From the NCBI RefSeq assembly GCF_035582795.1, contig NC_134382.1, forward strand, positions 10,420,501-10,484,500: a stretch of DNA of 64,000 nucleotides, given 5' to 3'. The stretch is from Mycteria americana. Its lineage: Eukaryota > Chordata > Aves > Ciconiiformes > Ciconiidae. Made by a program: the position numbers and the translations under genes. A model generated the notes under the pieces. The model did not search any database. It saw nothing but the letters and a program-made list of their open reading frames with translations, and was not told where the DNA came from. The stretch's first letter is position 1, and each line of letters starts with the position of its first letter. Below are positions 24,301 to 34,020 of this stretch, piece after piece.

Positions 24301-27300
24301 AATTGGGCACCAAAACCTGGCTGAGCCCCTGTCCCCGTGCCTGGGACGCTCCTGTTTGCCCGGAAACTCCTCCTCGGGCGTCCCGGTGCTGCCGCGAAGG
24401 TGGTGCTCCCTTTGCCCCTGGGCTGGTGAGACGGGGCGGGCGGAGCCGGTAGCGCTGCGGCTCAGCCGCCTGGCTCCAGCCCGGCTGCGGCGCGGCCGAA
24501 AGCAGGGGCCGGCGAGGCAGGGGCGCGGGGCGGCTGAGCCGCAGCAAGCGGCCGCTTGTTCCGAAGCACGGGCGGGGGATCGCTCGGGTGCCGAAACTGA
24601 AACCGCGCCTTCAAAGAGCCAGTCTAAGCCTGGCCTTTGCGCCCTGGGAGGTGGGGAGCAAACACGTTGGGAGCTGGCACTCGAGGCGGCCGAGGAGCCG
24701 TGGCTGTGTGGGAGAGCAGCAGGAGGAGGGCGCAGGCGGGGCCGCGGCAGGCGTGGGAACTGCTGCAGGGGTGTCGAGGGCTTGCGGCTTCCCGCAGCCG
24801 GGCAGGAGCGGCCCCGATGGGGCAGAAGCAAATCCTCCGGGAGAGCTAAAGCGGAGGAGGGATCTCGTGTGGGAACGGAGGAAGCCTACGCACCTCCGGG
24901 CCGGGGAGTTTGAGCGCTGCATTCCCCGTCTCCGGAGCGGAGCTGCTGGGAGCCACGCCGGAGACGTGGGTGTCTCAGCTGTGCAGAGCTGACCCCGTGC
25001 AGAAGCGATCCAAGGCCTTGTGTCCTCTGGGAAAACTGGGGAGAAGTTGCAGTGGGAGCGTTGTTAAACATATATCTGTTCGGTTTGTTCGGCCCTAACG
25101 AGTTACGTAGTGAAGTTATTCGAAATTCTCTCCTTAGCTTCTTTGAAGACTTAGAGAAGCGATACCAGGAAAACCTCCTAATTCCTGACATCAGTGACAT
25201 CGTGGAAGAACACGCCTCGAACCGCTTCAGCCCTTACGTCAGCTACTGCTCCAATGAAGTCTACCAGCAGAGGACACTTCAGAAGCTGCTGTGAGTACTG
25301 CTGTGCGCAGAGGAGAGGCTCGCAAGGGGTCTCTGGGCTGCGGGGACGCTAGCTGGCTGCAGACGGGACGGTGACTTGCAGGTGGCTCCCTCAGCCTGTG
25401 GTTGCATCCTTTTCCCGAAGGAAGGCTGTCCCCTTTCTGAGCAGAGTTCAACTTCTAGACCTCGGTGTGTCTGTGTCGGGCGATTAGGACGTGATTTGTG
25501 TTGTGCCGTGAGAAGGGCGAAGGAAGGGGATAGGTGGGGGTAATGCTACCACGTACTGAAGTCAGACGGGTCTTGCCAAGGTCAGAACACGTATGGGGTG
25601 TGTTAGGGCCATCTGTGGAGGCTGTTCATCTCCAGATCATACCGGTGGTACAGGTCAAGTTTGTGTCCGCTGTTGATCCATCTACGGCTTTACCCGCCTT
25701 TTGGTGGACTCGACGTCTCTGGGTGCTTTTACCTGCTGACGGATCAGTCCGTTTTCTGCCCCAGCTCTGTGCTCTGCGCTCGGCAGGCTGCCCTGGAGCA
25801 CCGGAGGCAGTGCCGTCGCTGCGCTGCATTTCTCGTGCACGGAAAGCTACTGGAAAATCTTGATAACTGAAGAACAGAGTTAATGGAGATTTCTTGTCCT
25901 GTTCCAGAACCACAAACCCCTTATTTAAAGAGGCCTTGAAACAAATTGAAAGGAAACCAGAATGTGGAGGCCTGCCAATGATATCATTTCTCATTCTCCC
26001 TATGCAGAGGGTAACACGGCTTCCTCTGCTGTTAGATGTAAGTAAGTCACACGGTGGCATTGCTTGGCACCTCTGAAGAGGTGACTGTGTTATTCCTTTC
26101 TCCGGTTTGCTGAGCCCGGGACAGCCTTCTGCTTGGACTTCCATCCCTGGGAGCCGAGGCTGGGATGCCCAAGTCTTTAGTCAGGATTTAGATCCAGAGC
26201 GATCTGCTTTTAGCGGGTGTCAGATGTGCAGCTTAAAGCCCTGTGAATAACACCGCGTCTCGGCGCCATCCACCTGAGTGACGTGAGGTTCTTCCATGCC
26301 CCGTGCTGCGTCTGGATACCCAGGGTGGGGGGCACGAGCCTCCTGTTTGATTAACGGTCAGGCGGCCCAGGAAGGGAAAGCAGGCCTTGCACAAGCTTCT
26401 CTGAAATCTGGGACTTGTGGACCCAGCCGCTCTAAACAGCGAAGCTGCCGGACGTGGGATTTCTAGTAACTGCTCCCGGTCTGTAACGGGCTGCGGGAGT
26501 GAGGGCCAGGGGGGTGCCCGGTGCAGGGGGTGACAGTGATGGTCAGGCACGTATCTGATGTGAAAGCTCCAGCAGAAACCAGATTCACAGCTACCAGCGC
26601 TGTTAGACCTCGCTTTGAGCGCGAGCCTGCCCCGCTGCCAGGCTGACCGCTGGGAACGGCTCGAGCACGTGTCGCATCCTGAAATCCCAGGTTGATGCAC
26701 AGTTCTGTGTCTTGCAATGCCACTAAAGCGTCTTATCTTGACATTCTAGACTGTCTGTCAAAAAACAAAAGCAGGCACTGCAGCGTACGGAGCTGCCAGC
26801 AGAGCTCTGAAAGCCATCAGCAAGGTGAGGCCCAGCTGCCAGCTCTCCACCTTTCCTCCTTCCAGCGCACCGTTCCATCACTCTGGCCCCGAGCCTGCCG
26901 TTCTGGCCTCTGGTTTTCCTTCTTACATCAGTTCACCTGAGATTTCTCTGCTCCGAATAGCTGCTGGGTGTGCACGTCTTCTCTCTTGCTCACCTTTTTC
27001 ACCTGATCTTGGTTTTTTTCCTTTTTCTTGTCGTCTTTTCTTCTTTCCTCTTTGGCCCATCTTTTGTCCTTCCCTTCAGTGTCGTCTTCTCCATTCGTGC
27101 TCTCCCTCCTCAGAACCTCCCTCGAGGCGATAGCGAGCTGCGACACTTACTTGCCTCGGTTTTTGGAGATTTAGGCAAAGAGCAGTAAACAAAGCAAAGA
27201 GCGAGGGGTAGAGGCGCGCAGGAACGGCGGGAGCAGTGGCACTCGTGAGCCGTGCGCTGTTCGTGCTCCCGTGTCTCACCTGCCTTCCCCCCGGCTGTCA

Positions 27301-30300
27301 TTCGCACAAGGCGATGCGCCACGGAGATTACAGCCACCAAAGCGGCGGTGGCAGCCCTTCCTTTTGTCCCTTCCTTTTGTCCCTTCCTTAAAGACCCGCT
27401 CTTGGCAACGCGCTCCTGCCGCCCGTGGTCTGTCCCGCTTGCTCCTCTGGCAGGGGAACAAAATGCACGACCCCCGGGCGGGCCCCGCGGGACCGCCGGT
27501 GCTTCCCCGGTCGGAGGGGCATCTGGCAGAGGTGCGTCCGCTCGGGAGGGACAACGCCAGGGCGTGGTGTTGCTTCAGCTGCCTGCGGAAGGGTTCTGTC
27601 CTCCCCTCTAACTGCGATCGTTCGTCCTCCTGTCTTAACCTCCTCTTTTCAGATGATTAATTCTTCCTCTTCGTGTTGCTCCTCGGTGAAGCTCGGTTTT
27701 GGTGCGGTTTCACTTTGGTCCTTCTTCAGGCAGAGGAAAGGTGCCGTCTCTCTCCTGGAGCGCTCTCGTGGCAGGAGAACCTCCAGCTGCCTTTCCCCAA
27801 ACCTGGCTTGAAACCTGTGTCGGGACTTGGCTTCCCTTGTGGTGTTTTTTTCTTTTTCTAGCTGGTTAAGAACTGCAATGAGGGAGCTCGTGCTATGGAG
27901 AGGACAGAGCAGATGTACACCCTGCAGAAACAGCTGGAATTTGGAAAGAAGAAGGTGAGGACTTGTGGCAGTGGCGGAAAAAAAAAAATCTTCTGGGGTG
28001 TGGTATAGAGTAGCCCATCTCAGGCGTGTCAGGCCTGTCCTGGGAACCCTTCCAGGGAGCCTCGACCAGCTGGAGCATCACTGCTGCCACCAGCAGCGTC
28101 GCTGCTTCATGCCCAGGGTCACCATTTTTTTCCTGCTGTTCTGACTTAAATATAAGTTTCTGGGCACTCGCCCTGCCAGCTTGGAGGGTTCAGGAGAGTA
28201 GTCCTGGGTAATCCCCGCTCCCTCACGACCCCCCACTTTCTCCTCTGCCTCGCTCTGTGCTTTCACCCGGTGAAAGCCGGACTTGCCCTTGACAGGAGGA
28301 GGTTTTCCCTGGGTGGAGCAGCGGGCAGCGACGCCTGCTCTTGCTGTCTTGTACCAGACAGACACGGGGCTTCATCTGTTTGTAAGCGCTGTCGGGTGCG
28401 GGCAGCTTTCTAAAGGGCCGTAGGGAAGCCTCGACATTGAGCCCCGCTGCTGCGGTTCAGGGCGTGCTGGAGCGGGGGGTACGGCTGCTCCGCTTCCCCG
28501 CCTGCCTCCTGGAAAAGATGTTTAAAAGCGCGCAACGTGTCCGTGCCGACTGACCCCAGCGTCCGCTGCGAGTTCGAATGCGGCTTCTTGGCGTGATTTC
28601 GCCTGCTGCTCGTGAGACAGGTAGTCAGTCAGACTTCCTCTGGATCTGTTTCAGCCTTTGCCGCTGATTTCTGCTTCCCGCTGGCTGCTGAAGCGGGGGG
28701 AGCTGTACCTGCTGCTGTCGGAAGAGGCGGGCATCTTCCGCCGAGGCGCCGGCAGGCTCTGCTACCTCTTCTTGTTCAACGACGTCCTGATCATAACCAA
28801 GAAGAAGAGGTAAGGCTGGGGGGGACCCCTTCCTTTCCCTACATAACAGCTAGGGGAATTAAAATCTCAATTTCCCAAGCAGCATGTAGCCTAAGAAATT
28901 CTCAAGATTTCCCTGCTTTGACCGTTATTGAAGTGTCCCTTGCTAGAAGGGAAGCGCCCAGCTCCGCAGCCCTTGGCCCCGCTTCTGTTTGTGGGTGGCC
29001 GGCAAGTCCGCAGAGCCGTGTCCCACCCCTGGGCATCAGCTCGTGTCCTGGCCCTGACAGTCACTTCGGCGATGCCCGCTGAACTTCCCCCACCGGGGCT
29101 CTGAGCCGGCGCCGGGAGGCAGCTCGGTCCCCGCCGGCGGCATCCGCTCTGCGGCTGCCCGCGGCTGAGGTGCCGATCCCATCTTTGCTGTAGCGAGGAG
29201 AGCTACGCCGTCATGAACTACGCCACGCTGGACCAGGTCACGGTGGAGAAGATCGAGAACGCGGACCCCCCTTCCCCTCCTCCCAGCAAGAGCGGGAGTG
29301 GTGGCGCGGCCCGCGGCGCGGCCGGCGGGCACCTGCTGCGCGTGGTGATGGAGAAGGACAGCGAGGGCAGGCGGGAGGAGATCGTGCTGTCGGCAGAGAC
29401 GCTGTGAGTGGCCCGGTGGGATTTCACAGGGTGCACGTTCTTGCTTGTGGGATAAACCGGTGCCCTGGAAATCCCCCTGAGGCTCCTGTGAAGCCCCCTT
29501 CCCCTCCCACGCCTCCTCCCAGAAAGGGGGATCTGTGCGGGCTTGTCCCCTTGCCCTGTTTCCTTCTCCTCTTCGTTTTCCCTTATAATTCCCATATAAT
29601 GCTTCCCCTGCGCGCATTAAGCAAAGCTGCTGGGCGATGTGTACCGCTTGTGAAGTATCTTCGCGTTGCGTGCTCTGAATGTGATGTTTGCTTCGTCTGC
29701 CTTCCCTTGAAAGCCTTCATCTTTCCTGCTGGGATTTCCCAGCAACACCGATGCTGCCTCTAAGGCTTTCTCTGGGCTTTCCCTCTGCCAGGAGTGACCG
29801 GGCCCGGTGGATTGCTGCGCTGATGCACAGAGAAAAGGAAAAGCCTGACACCACTCCTAAAGGAGGTACCGGCATGCTGGAGGTCAGGCCTGGCTGTGCG
29901 GGGATTAGCGGTTGCACCAGAGCCTGAGCATTTGCAGGCACGGGTTTTTACCCTGTTCTTATCCGCTCCTGCTGGAGAAGGGGCTGAGGACATGTGTCGA
30001 TGGAGAGGAGAACTCGGGGTACCACACCTTGCTCGTTAGGAGTTGCCTCCCATTAAGTTATCGGTCACAATAAACCTTAGATACATTTCTTAGGAGGCAC
30101 AGTGACATTCCAGGAACGCCTCAGGCTGTCCGTAAGAAGAGATTTGGCTTCCCCTTCCTGTGTGCTTGGAGGGGGCAGCGGGAGAGATGAGGGGCAGGAG
30201 GGGAACGGAGCACGACTTGCCGTGGAGCCCCAGAGGGGTGGGCGGCCGGGCCGGGCTGGAGCAGCTTGCCCAGCACCGGGGGGTACCGGCCACGCGTGCC

Positions 30301-31068
30301 GGGCTGCGGCTCCCGGCCGTGCCTTCTCACTGGGTCCCTGCTGTCCGCTGTCCTCCGCAGATCTGAGCCAAGTGGAGATAACCCGCGCGTACCTGGCCAA
30401 ACAGGCGGACGAGATTTCCCTGCAGCAGGCTGACGTTGTGCTGGTGTTGGGTGGAGAGGATGGTGAGTGTCAGCGAGCGGGGAGCTGTGGCCGGGGAAAG
30501 CTTATCTTGGGCAGAGCTATGGTGGGGGGAAAAGCTTCAGTGATCCCAGTGAACTGGGATTTTAGCAATTTTCGGAAGCTTCCAGGAAGCCACTGGCAGG
30601 GTCCCTGTCGCTGGCCGGTGCTGTGGCCCAGCAGATGGCAGCGGGTCCCCGGAGGCTGACGGAGGTGGCACTGCCACGGGCGGCTGCTGCGTCGCTCACC
30701 GGTGATGCTGTACGCAGGCTGTGGCTGGCAGCCGGCAGCAGAGACCTCAGAAGCGAGAGCAACAACCCCAGAACAGGCAGTAAATGAGAAACCTCCTCCC
30801 CTGCAAAGCTTTCCGGGGACACCTCTAGCTGGCAGCCCGGTGGGAAGGGGAGCGGGCCAGCCTTCCACGCACGTCCCCAGGAGCAGTGGCCCTTCCTCCT
30901 TGCGTGACCAGCTCTGTTCTTCTCCTAGGCTGGTGCTGGGGCGAGAGGCTGAGGGATGGTGAACGGGGCTGGTTTCCCCAGTCCTGCGCTCGGCAGATCA
31001 CCAGCCGCGCGGCGGTGGAGTGCAACGTCCGCCGGATGGAGCGGCTGCGGATAGAGACCAACGTGTAG
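20782..31068 (+). CDS. ARHGEF16: ARHGEF16, complete coding sequence (14 exons, joined)
   Basis: Join 20782-21336, 22020-22071, 22567-22736, 23280-23336, 23845-24005, 25138-25290, 25908-26037, 26750-26824, 27862-27954, 28655-28809, 29194-29403, 29792-29865, 30361-30462 and 30929-31068; 2,127 bases, 708 residues, close to the 709 I recall for human. It is a Dbl-family Rho guanine-nucleotide exchange factor (ephexin subgroup) that loads GTP onto Rho-type GTPases in the cytoplasm and at the membrane. The order is a disordered Ser/Pro-rich N-terminus (1-200), DH domain (about 279-470), PH domain (about 490-625), SH3 domain (about 637-697) and a C-terminal class I PDZ-binding motif ETNV. The ATG at 20,782 sits in gccatcATGt and is the only good start in the exon. 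Confidence 0.96.
21337..22019 (+). other. ARHGEF16 intron
   Basis: Intron of 683 bp, GC-rich. It ends in a strong polypyrimidine tract (tcccttcttcttcttgcag). No other feature seen. Confidence 0.85.
22020..22071 (+). CDS. ARHGEF16: ARHGEF16 coding exon 2 (residues 186-202)
   Basis: A 52-bp basic micro-exon, [17 protein letters not shown], ending with one base of the next codon; donor GTGAGT. Its Lys/Arg-rich composition and SFKD motif match the family. Confidence 0.93.
22567..22736 (+). CDS. ARHGEF16: ARHGEF16 coding exon 3 (residues 203-259)
   Basis: A 170-bp exon encoding [14 protein letters not shown], an acidic stretch ([15 protein letters not shown]), and [21 protein letters not shown] just before the DH domain. 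Acceptor ttttcctctgcag, donor GTAGGG, phase 0 at the end. Confidence 0.95.
23103..23216 (+). repeat. G-rich minisatellite, 44-bp higher-order unit
   Basis: About five alternating 22-bp half-units of type gatgggccgtggggtggggggt and gatgggctgtggggctgcgggc, so roughly 2.5 copies of 44 bp. It lies in the intron 64 bp upstream of coding exon 4. The runs of four to six guanines could form G-quadruplexes. Confidence 0.9.
23280..23336 (+). CDS. ARHGEF16: ARHGEF16 coding exon 4 (residues 260-278)
   Basis: A 57-bp exon, exactly 19 codons in phase 0 on both sides: [19 protein letters not shown]. It forms the approach to the DH domain. Acceptor ctccctgcag, donor GTGAGA. Confidence 0.94.
23845..24005 (+). 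CDS. ARHGEF16: ARHGEF16 coding exon 5: start of the DH domain, GC donor
   Basis: A 161-bp exon starting [19 protein letters not shown], the first conserved helix (CR1) of the DH domain, through [15 protein letters not shown] to MVGT. The only donor that keeps the frame is AG|GCAAGT, a GC-AG intron. It joins AG to the C that opens exon 6, giving Ser then FFEDLEKR. An ordinary GT donor is absent at the needed position. Confidence 0.92.
24006..25137 (+). other. ARHGEF16 intron with CpG-rich core
   Basis: Intron of 1,132 bp opened by GC. Its middle (about 24,340-24,900) is CpG- and GC-rich, unlike the flanks, and may be a small intragenic CpG island. Open frames there on both strands have no recognisable homology. 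Confidence 0.75.
25138..25290 (+). CDS. ARHGEF16: ARHGEF16 coding exon 6 (DH domain, CR2)
   Basis: A 153-bp exon encoding [26 protein letters not shown], then [19 protein letters not shown], the second conserved DH region. Acceptor ctctccttag, donor GTGAGT, phase 2 at the end. Confidence 0.95.
25908..26037 (+). CDS. ARHGEF16: ARHGEF16 coding exon 7 (DH domain, CR3)
   Basis: A 130-bp exon encoding [19 protein letters not shown], then [20 protein letters not shown] and LLLD. The motif [12 protein letters not shown] is the hallmark CR3 helix of Dbl-family exchange factors that contacts the GTPase. Acceptor cctgttccag, donor GTAAGT. Confidence 0.97.
26038..26749 (+). other. ARHGEF16 intron
   Basis: Intron of 712 bp between coding exons 7 and 8; no feature recognised. 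Confidence 0.85.
26750..26824 (+). CDS. ARHGEF16: ARHGEF16 coding exon 8 (DH domain)
   Basis: A 75-bp, 25-codon exon, [25 protein letters not shown], in the last DH helices. Acceptor cattctag, donor GTGAGG. Phase 0 at both ends. Confidence 0.93.
26825..27861 (+). other. ARHGEF16 intron
   Basis: Intron of 1,037 bp containing a long pyrimidine-rich stretch (26,985-27,080) and a short duplicated cttccttttgtccc near 27,355. No exon or RNA gene recognised. Confidence 0.8.
27862..27954 (+). CDS. ARHGEF16: ARHGEF16 coding exon 9 (end of DH, DH-PH linker)
   Basis: A 93-bp exon encoding [18 protein letters not shown], then [13 protein letters not shown], the end of the DH domain and the linker to PH. 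Acceptor tttttctag, donor GTGAGG. Confidence 0.95.
28655..28809 (+). CDS. ARHGEF16: ARHGEF16 coding exon 10 (start of PH domain)
   Basis: A 155-bp exon: [19 protein letters not shown], then [14 protein letters not shown], the first strands of the PH domain. Acceptor gtttcag, donor GTAAGG, ending with AG of a Ser codon. Confidence 0.95.
29194..29403 (+). CDS. ARHGEF16: ARHGEF16 coding exon 11 (PH domain with low-complexity loop)
   Basis: A 210-bp exon: [20 protein letters not shown], then a GC-rich Pro/Ser/Gly/Ala loop ([20 protein letters not shown]), then [20 protein letters not shown]. The loop lies between PH strands and is the part least like the mammalian protein as I recall it. Acceptor ttgctgtag, donor GTGAGT. 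Confidence 0.94.
29792..29865 (+). CDS. ARHGEF16: ARHGEF16 coding exon 12 (PH C-terminal helix)
   Basis: A 74-bp exon: [19 protein letters not shown] then TTPKG. The Arg-Trp-Ile motif is the conserved C-terminal helix of the PH domain. Acceptor ctctgccag, donor GTACCG, phase 1 at the end. Confidence 0.93.
30361..30462 (+). CDS. ARHGEF16: ARHGEF16 coding exon 13 (start of SH3 domain)
   Basis: A 102-bp exon: [20 protein letters not shown] then [13 protein letters not shown]. This is the RT-loop half of the SH3 domain ([17 protein letters not shown] in place of the usual ALYDY...DELSF). Acceptor gtcctccgcag, donor GTGAGT. Confidence 0.95.
30929..31068 (+). CDS. ARHGEF16: ARHGEF16 last coding exon (SH3 end and PDZ ligand)
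   Basis: A 140-bp coding part: [18 protein letters not shown], then [14 protein letters not shown] and TAG at 31,066. The GW...GERL...GWFP pattern completes the SH3 fold. The ending T-x-V fits a class I PDZ-binding motif; the human protein ends similarly. Acceptor ttctcctag. Confidence 0.96.
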
Positions 31069-32262
31069 GGCTTACGGCCAAGGAAAGATGCCTCTGTCGT
31101 GACTTATTTCAGGGGTCGTCAAACCTCTGTGGACTGAGCCCATAGCGAGAAGGGAGCGGGAGATCCTTTCTTCTTGGATTTCGTTTGTCTTGAGCAGTCA
31201 CAGGCGGCAGATCTTACCGTTCAGCTAATTGATGTGAGACCTGGCATCCGAGCCTCCTGGCCAACACTAGCATTAATGACCTGGAACAGGCTTCAAGAAG
31301 CAGCCAAGGTGTTGGCTCCAGTTGAAAAGGCTGCGGCTCTGTTCCAGGCTCTGTGAAGTGGCTCGTGCTGCCATCTCTTTCCCTGCTGGCATCTGGGCCA
31401 TTGCCTCGTGGCAGCGGCTGCACACCTTGCGTGGGAAGACCGGGGCGTGGGGAGAGCATACCTGAATCGAGAATTTTTAAGAACTTAAATCTGTGTGCTA
31501 GGCTTATTCCTTGACCCAATTTTTTTCCCTCCTGTTTCTTTTTTATTCTTTCTTTTCTTCCCCCCCACAATTATTCTTGGTTCTTTTGAACACAACTGTG
31601 ACCTCGGCAGGGGTGATTAATGTGACCCACCCACCGCCTTTCGGTCACTTGCCAAAATAGCAGGTGCCGGAGGCTGGTGCCGTCGGAGTTGTTCTCATGG
31701 AGTCAGCTCTAGGGCCAGGAAGGGGATGCCCCAGCCCGAGGGAAGCGATGTGCAAGTCGGACCAGACAAGCCAGCCAGGAGCACGAAGAAGGTCAATGCT
31801 GCAGCTCCCGCTGCCTTTCCCATCTCCCAGGGCGGGCAGGGGGCTGTGCCCAGGCAGAAGGGGGGAGGGACGTAGTCACGGAGGTTCAAACCCCATCCTT
31901 CGCGATGCGGAGCGGTCCCCTCTCCTCCCCTTCTCCTCCAGAATTAGCACCGACAAGTGACTAACGAAGAGGGCCGAGGCGAGGCAGTTCTTTTGTCATA
32001 GCTGAGCATCTGGGTTTTTCATGAGTCAAATGTTTAATGCCGTAGGGCCCTGGGGGTGGTGGCAGGAGAGGGCGGCTCTGCCGGCTGGTCTGCCGTCCTC
32101 AGCCATCGCGCCTTGTGCAGGGGAGACGGCGGCGACGATTTTGGGGTGAGGCAGCTCTGCATGCTGTCTGGGTTTGGCTTCACAGGGGCAGTTGTAACGT
32201 GTCTGTTTAATTAAACCGTTAAAGGATTAATTGGATTAAGAATAAATTCATGGATCCCAAGG
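31069..32262 (+). other. Presumed ARHGEF16 3' UTR
   Basis: Non-coding sequence after the stop. The first plausible poly(A) signals on this strand are ATTAAA at 32,210 and AATAAA at 32,241, in a short AT-rich patch. The end point is inferred. Confidence 0.5.
32241..32246 (+). terminator. Candidate ARHGEF16 poly(A) signal
   Basis: AATAAA in ggattaagaataaattcatgg. It lies about 120 bp before the edge of inverted-duplication copy 2. Confidence 0.45.
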
Positions 32263-33159
32263 AAACACGTGTTCTCCTTGCCCAAAAAGCAACGGCGTGC
32301 AGCGTCAGCAGCTCAGTCCCTGGGTCTAAGCTGTTAGTGGGGCCGGGCGTCCCTGAGCGTGACAGCTCGGGGTCAGACTGACGCCAAGGAGCCAGGCTTC
32401 CCCATCACAAACTCTAAAAAGAAAGCTTCAGTCTGATGGCAGCATCCTTCTGGCCCCTGCTTGTTCTCGACGCATGCACATCTCGGGAACAATCCTTCAG
32501 AATAGCTCACTAAAAATCTGCTGTCGGTTGCAGCACATTTCAAATGTAAGTGACTGAGAGAGACCAGAGAAACAGAAACTCAGTGAGGCTTTCTGTTTAT
32601 TTCTCTTAACTGTGGAAGAATTAAAATTTTTCATCAGTGCTAAATTAGAGGAGATGGGATCCAAAAAGAGAGACACGAGCTGCATGAAAACGGGAAGCAA
32701 AGAAACTGTATTAAGAAATACGAACAGGAAAAAAATCATGATATAAAAAAGTATCAGTACAGAGTTGCTGCGGTCCCCTGCTCAGACGTACGGTTTACTC
32801 CGGAGCTGCAGCTCAGGCTTTCACGCTGTAACGGGACAGGACCGATCCATCCCGATGCTTAAGGCTGGGCTAGGTTTGAGTGCCCTCCTGGAGCAGGGCC
32901 ATCGGGGCCGAGGGCTTCTCTGCACCTCAGTCCCGGCAGATGGCAGGGGCTGCCGGTGGGACACGCGGCACGGTGGCATCGCTTGCCGGCACGGTGGCAT
33001 CGCTTGCCGGCCCCCACAGCTGCACCCGACGGCTCCCGGGTCGTTAGCCGGCACTTTGCTCGCCCTGTGCTGGGTGGAAGGGCGCGTGGGGAGGGGCTGC
33101 TCGCTTTCTGGTGGAGGCTGCGTTTGCTTTCCAACCGGCCAAGGAAACCTTCGTCTAAT

Positions 33160-33460
33160 CATAGAATCATTAAGGTTGGAAAAGACCTCTAAGATCATCT
33201 AGTCCAACCGTCAACCCAACTCCTCCATGCCTACTAACCCATGTCCCGCAGTGCCACGTCTCCACGTTTTTTGAACTCCTCCAGGGATGGTGACTCCACC
33301 ACCTCTCTGGGCAGCCTGTTCCAATGCTTGGCCACCCTTTCAGTAAAGAAATTGTTCCTAATATCCAATCTAAACCTCTCCTGATGCAACTTGAGGCCAT
33401 TTCCTCTCGTCCTATCGCTAGTTACTTGGGAGAAGAGACCGACACGCACACGGTGGTAAG
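33160..33460 (-). mobile_element. CR1 retrotransposon fragment (3' end)
   Basis: Avian CR1: it opens on the plus strand with catagaatcat, the reverse complement of the ATTCTATG-type CR1 3' terminus, then ggttggaaaagacctctaag, atcatctagtccaacc and gggcagcctgttccaatgc. It is 5'-truncated, as most CR1 copies are. It interrupts copy 2 between gtctaat and gcaacgg; copy 1 has the unbroken site at 12,927/12,928. No clear target-site duplication is visible, which is usual for CR1. Confidence 0.93.
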
Positions 33461-33780
33461 GCAACGGTCACTTAAAGGCAAATGTAACAAAAGATATGAT
33501 TGTCTGGAGAATCGGCAGCAAGACGAGCAGGATTGATCAGGGTCATTTGGCACATGGACAAAATCTTCCTACTCCCTGGTTATCAATCATACAACATACA
33601 ACCTTAATTACACAATTTTGGTCCTTCACTACATACTTATATTAACATTATTTCTTCACAATAATGATATCTAATGCAAAAAATACTGTTAAGGAAGAAA
33701 TAAAATAAGAAAAGAATTAGCAAAAAATTACAAGTTATATACAGATTAAAATAAATTCCATCAGGAAAAGAAACAATTCT

Positions 33781-33786
33781 TTTATT
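33781..33786 (-). terminator. Possible distal MEGF6 poly(A) signal in copy 2
   Basis: Minus-strand AATAAA within the identical core. It would serve a MEGF6 transcript that extends past 35.7 kb. It is the counterpart of the signal at 12,602. Confidence 0.3.
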
Positions 33787-34020
33787 ATTTTCAGTTGGCC
33801 CCCGTGGGAATAATTTAAAGGCCAAGCGCCTGGGCAGGGCTGTACTGCAGCAGCAGCAGAGGCGATGTGCTGGGACGGGAGCGCCCGTCTCCTTCGCAGA
33901 GACTGGTTCCTTGTGGCAGGGCCAGCTCTCGGGCTCCATCCACCACGAGCTTTGTGCCAAGCGATGACGGGGCCTGGCTCAGGAGGGCTGTTGGTCCGGT
34001 AGCCCCGGGCCCTCGCCGGG

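Larger units (their letters stand above)
32365..34020 (-). repeat. Inverted duplication, copy 2
   Basis: Reverse complement of the segment at 12,372-14,560. 33,461-33,957 is base-for-base identical to 12,431-12,927 in my comparison. 32,930-33,159 matches with few changes. 32,520-32,745 and about 32,365-32,480 match 14,163-14,560 at roughly three-quarters identity. Compared with copy 1, copy 2 lacks about 320 bp (13,177-13,497), about 460 bp (13,700-14,160) and 10 bp (12,943-12,952), and contains a CR1 insertion. It is in the sense orientation of MEGF6. Confidence 0.9.

Noticed and set aside
12372-34020. Assembly artefact as the cause of the inverted duplication
   Set aside because: The arms differ by a CR1 insertion, several deletions and diverged flanks, which a false duplication would not show. 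The perfect core alone would have left this open.
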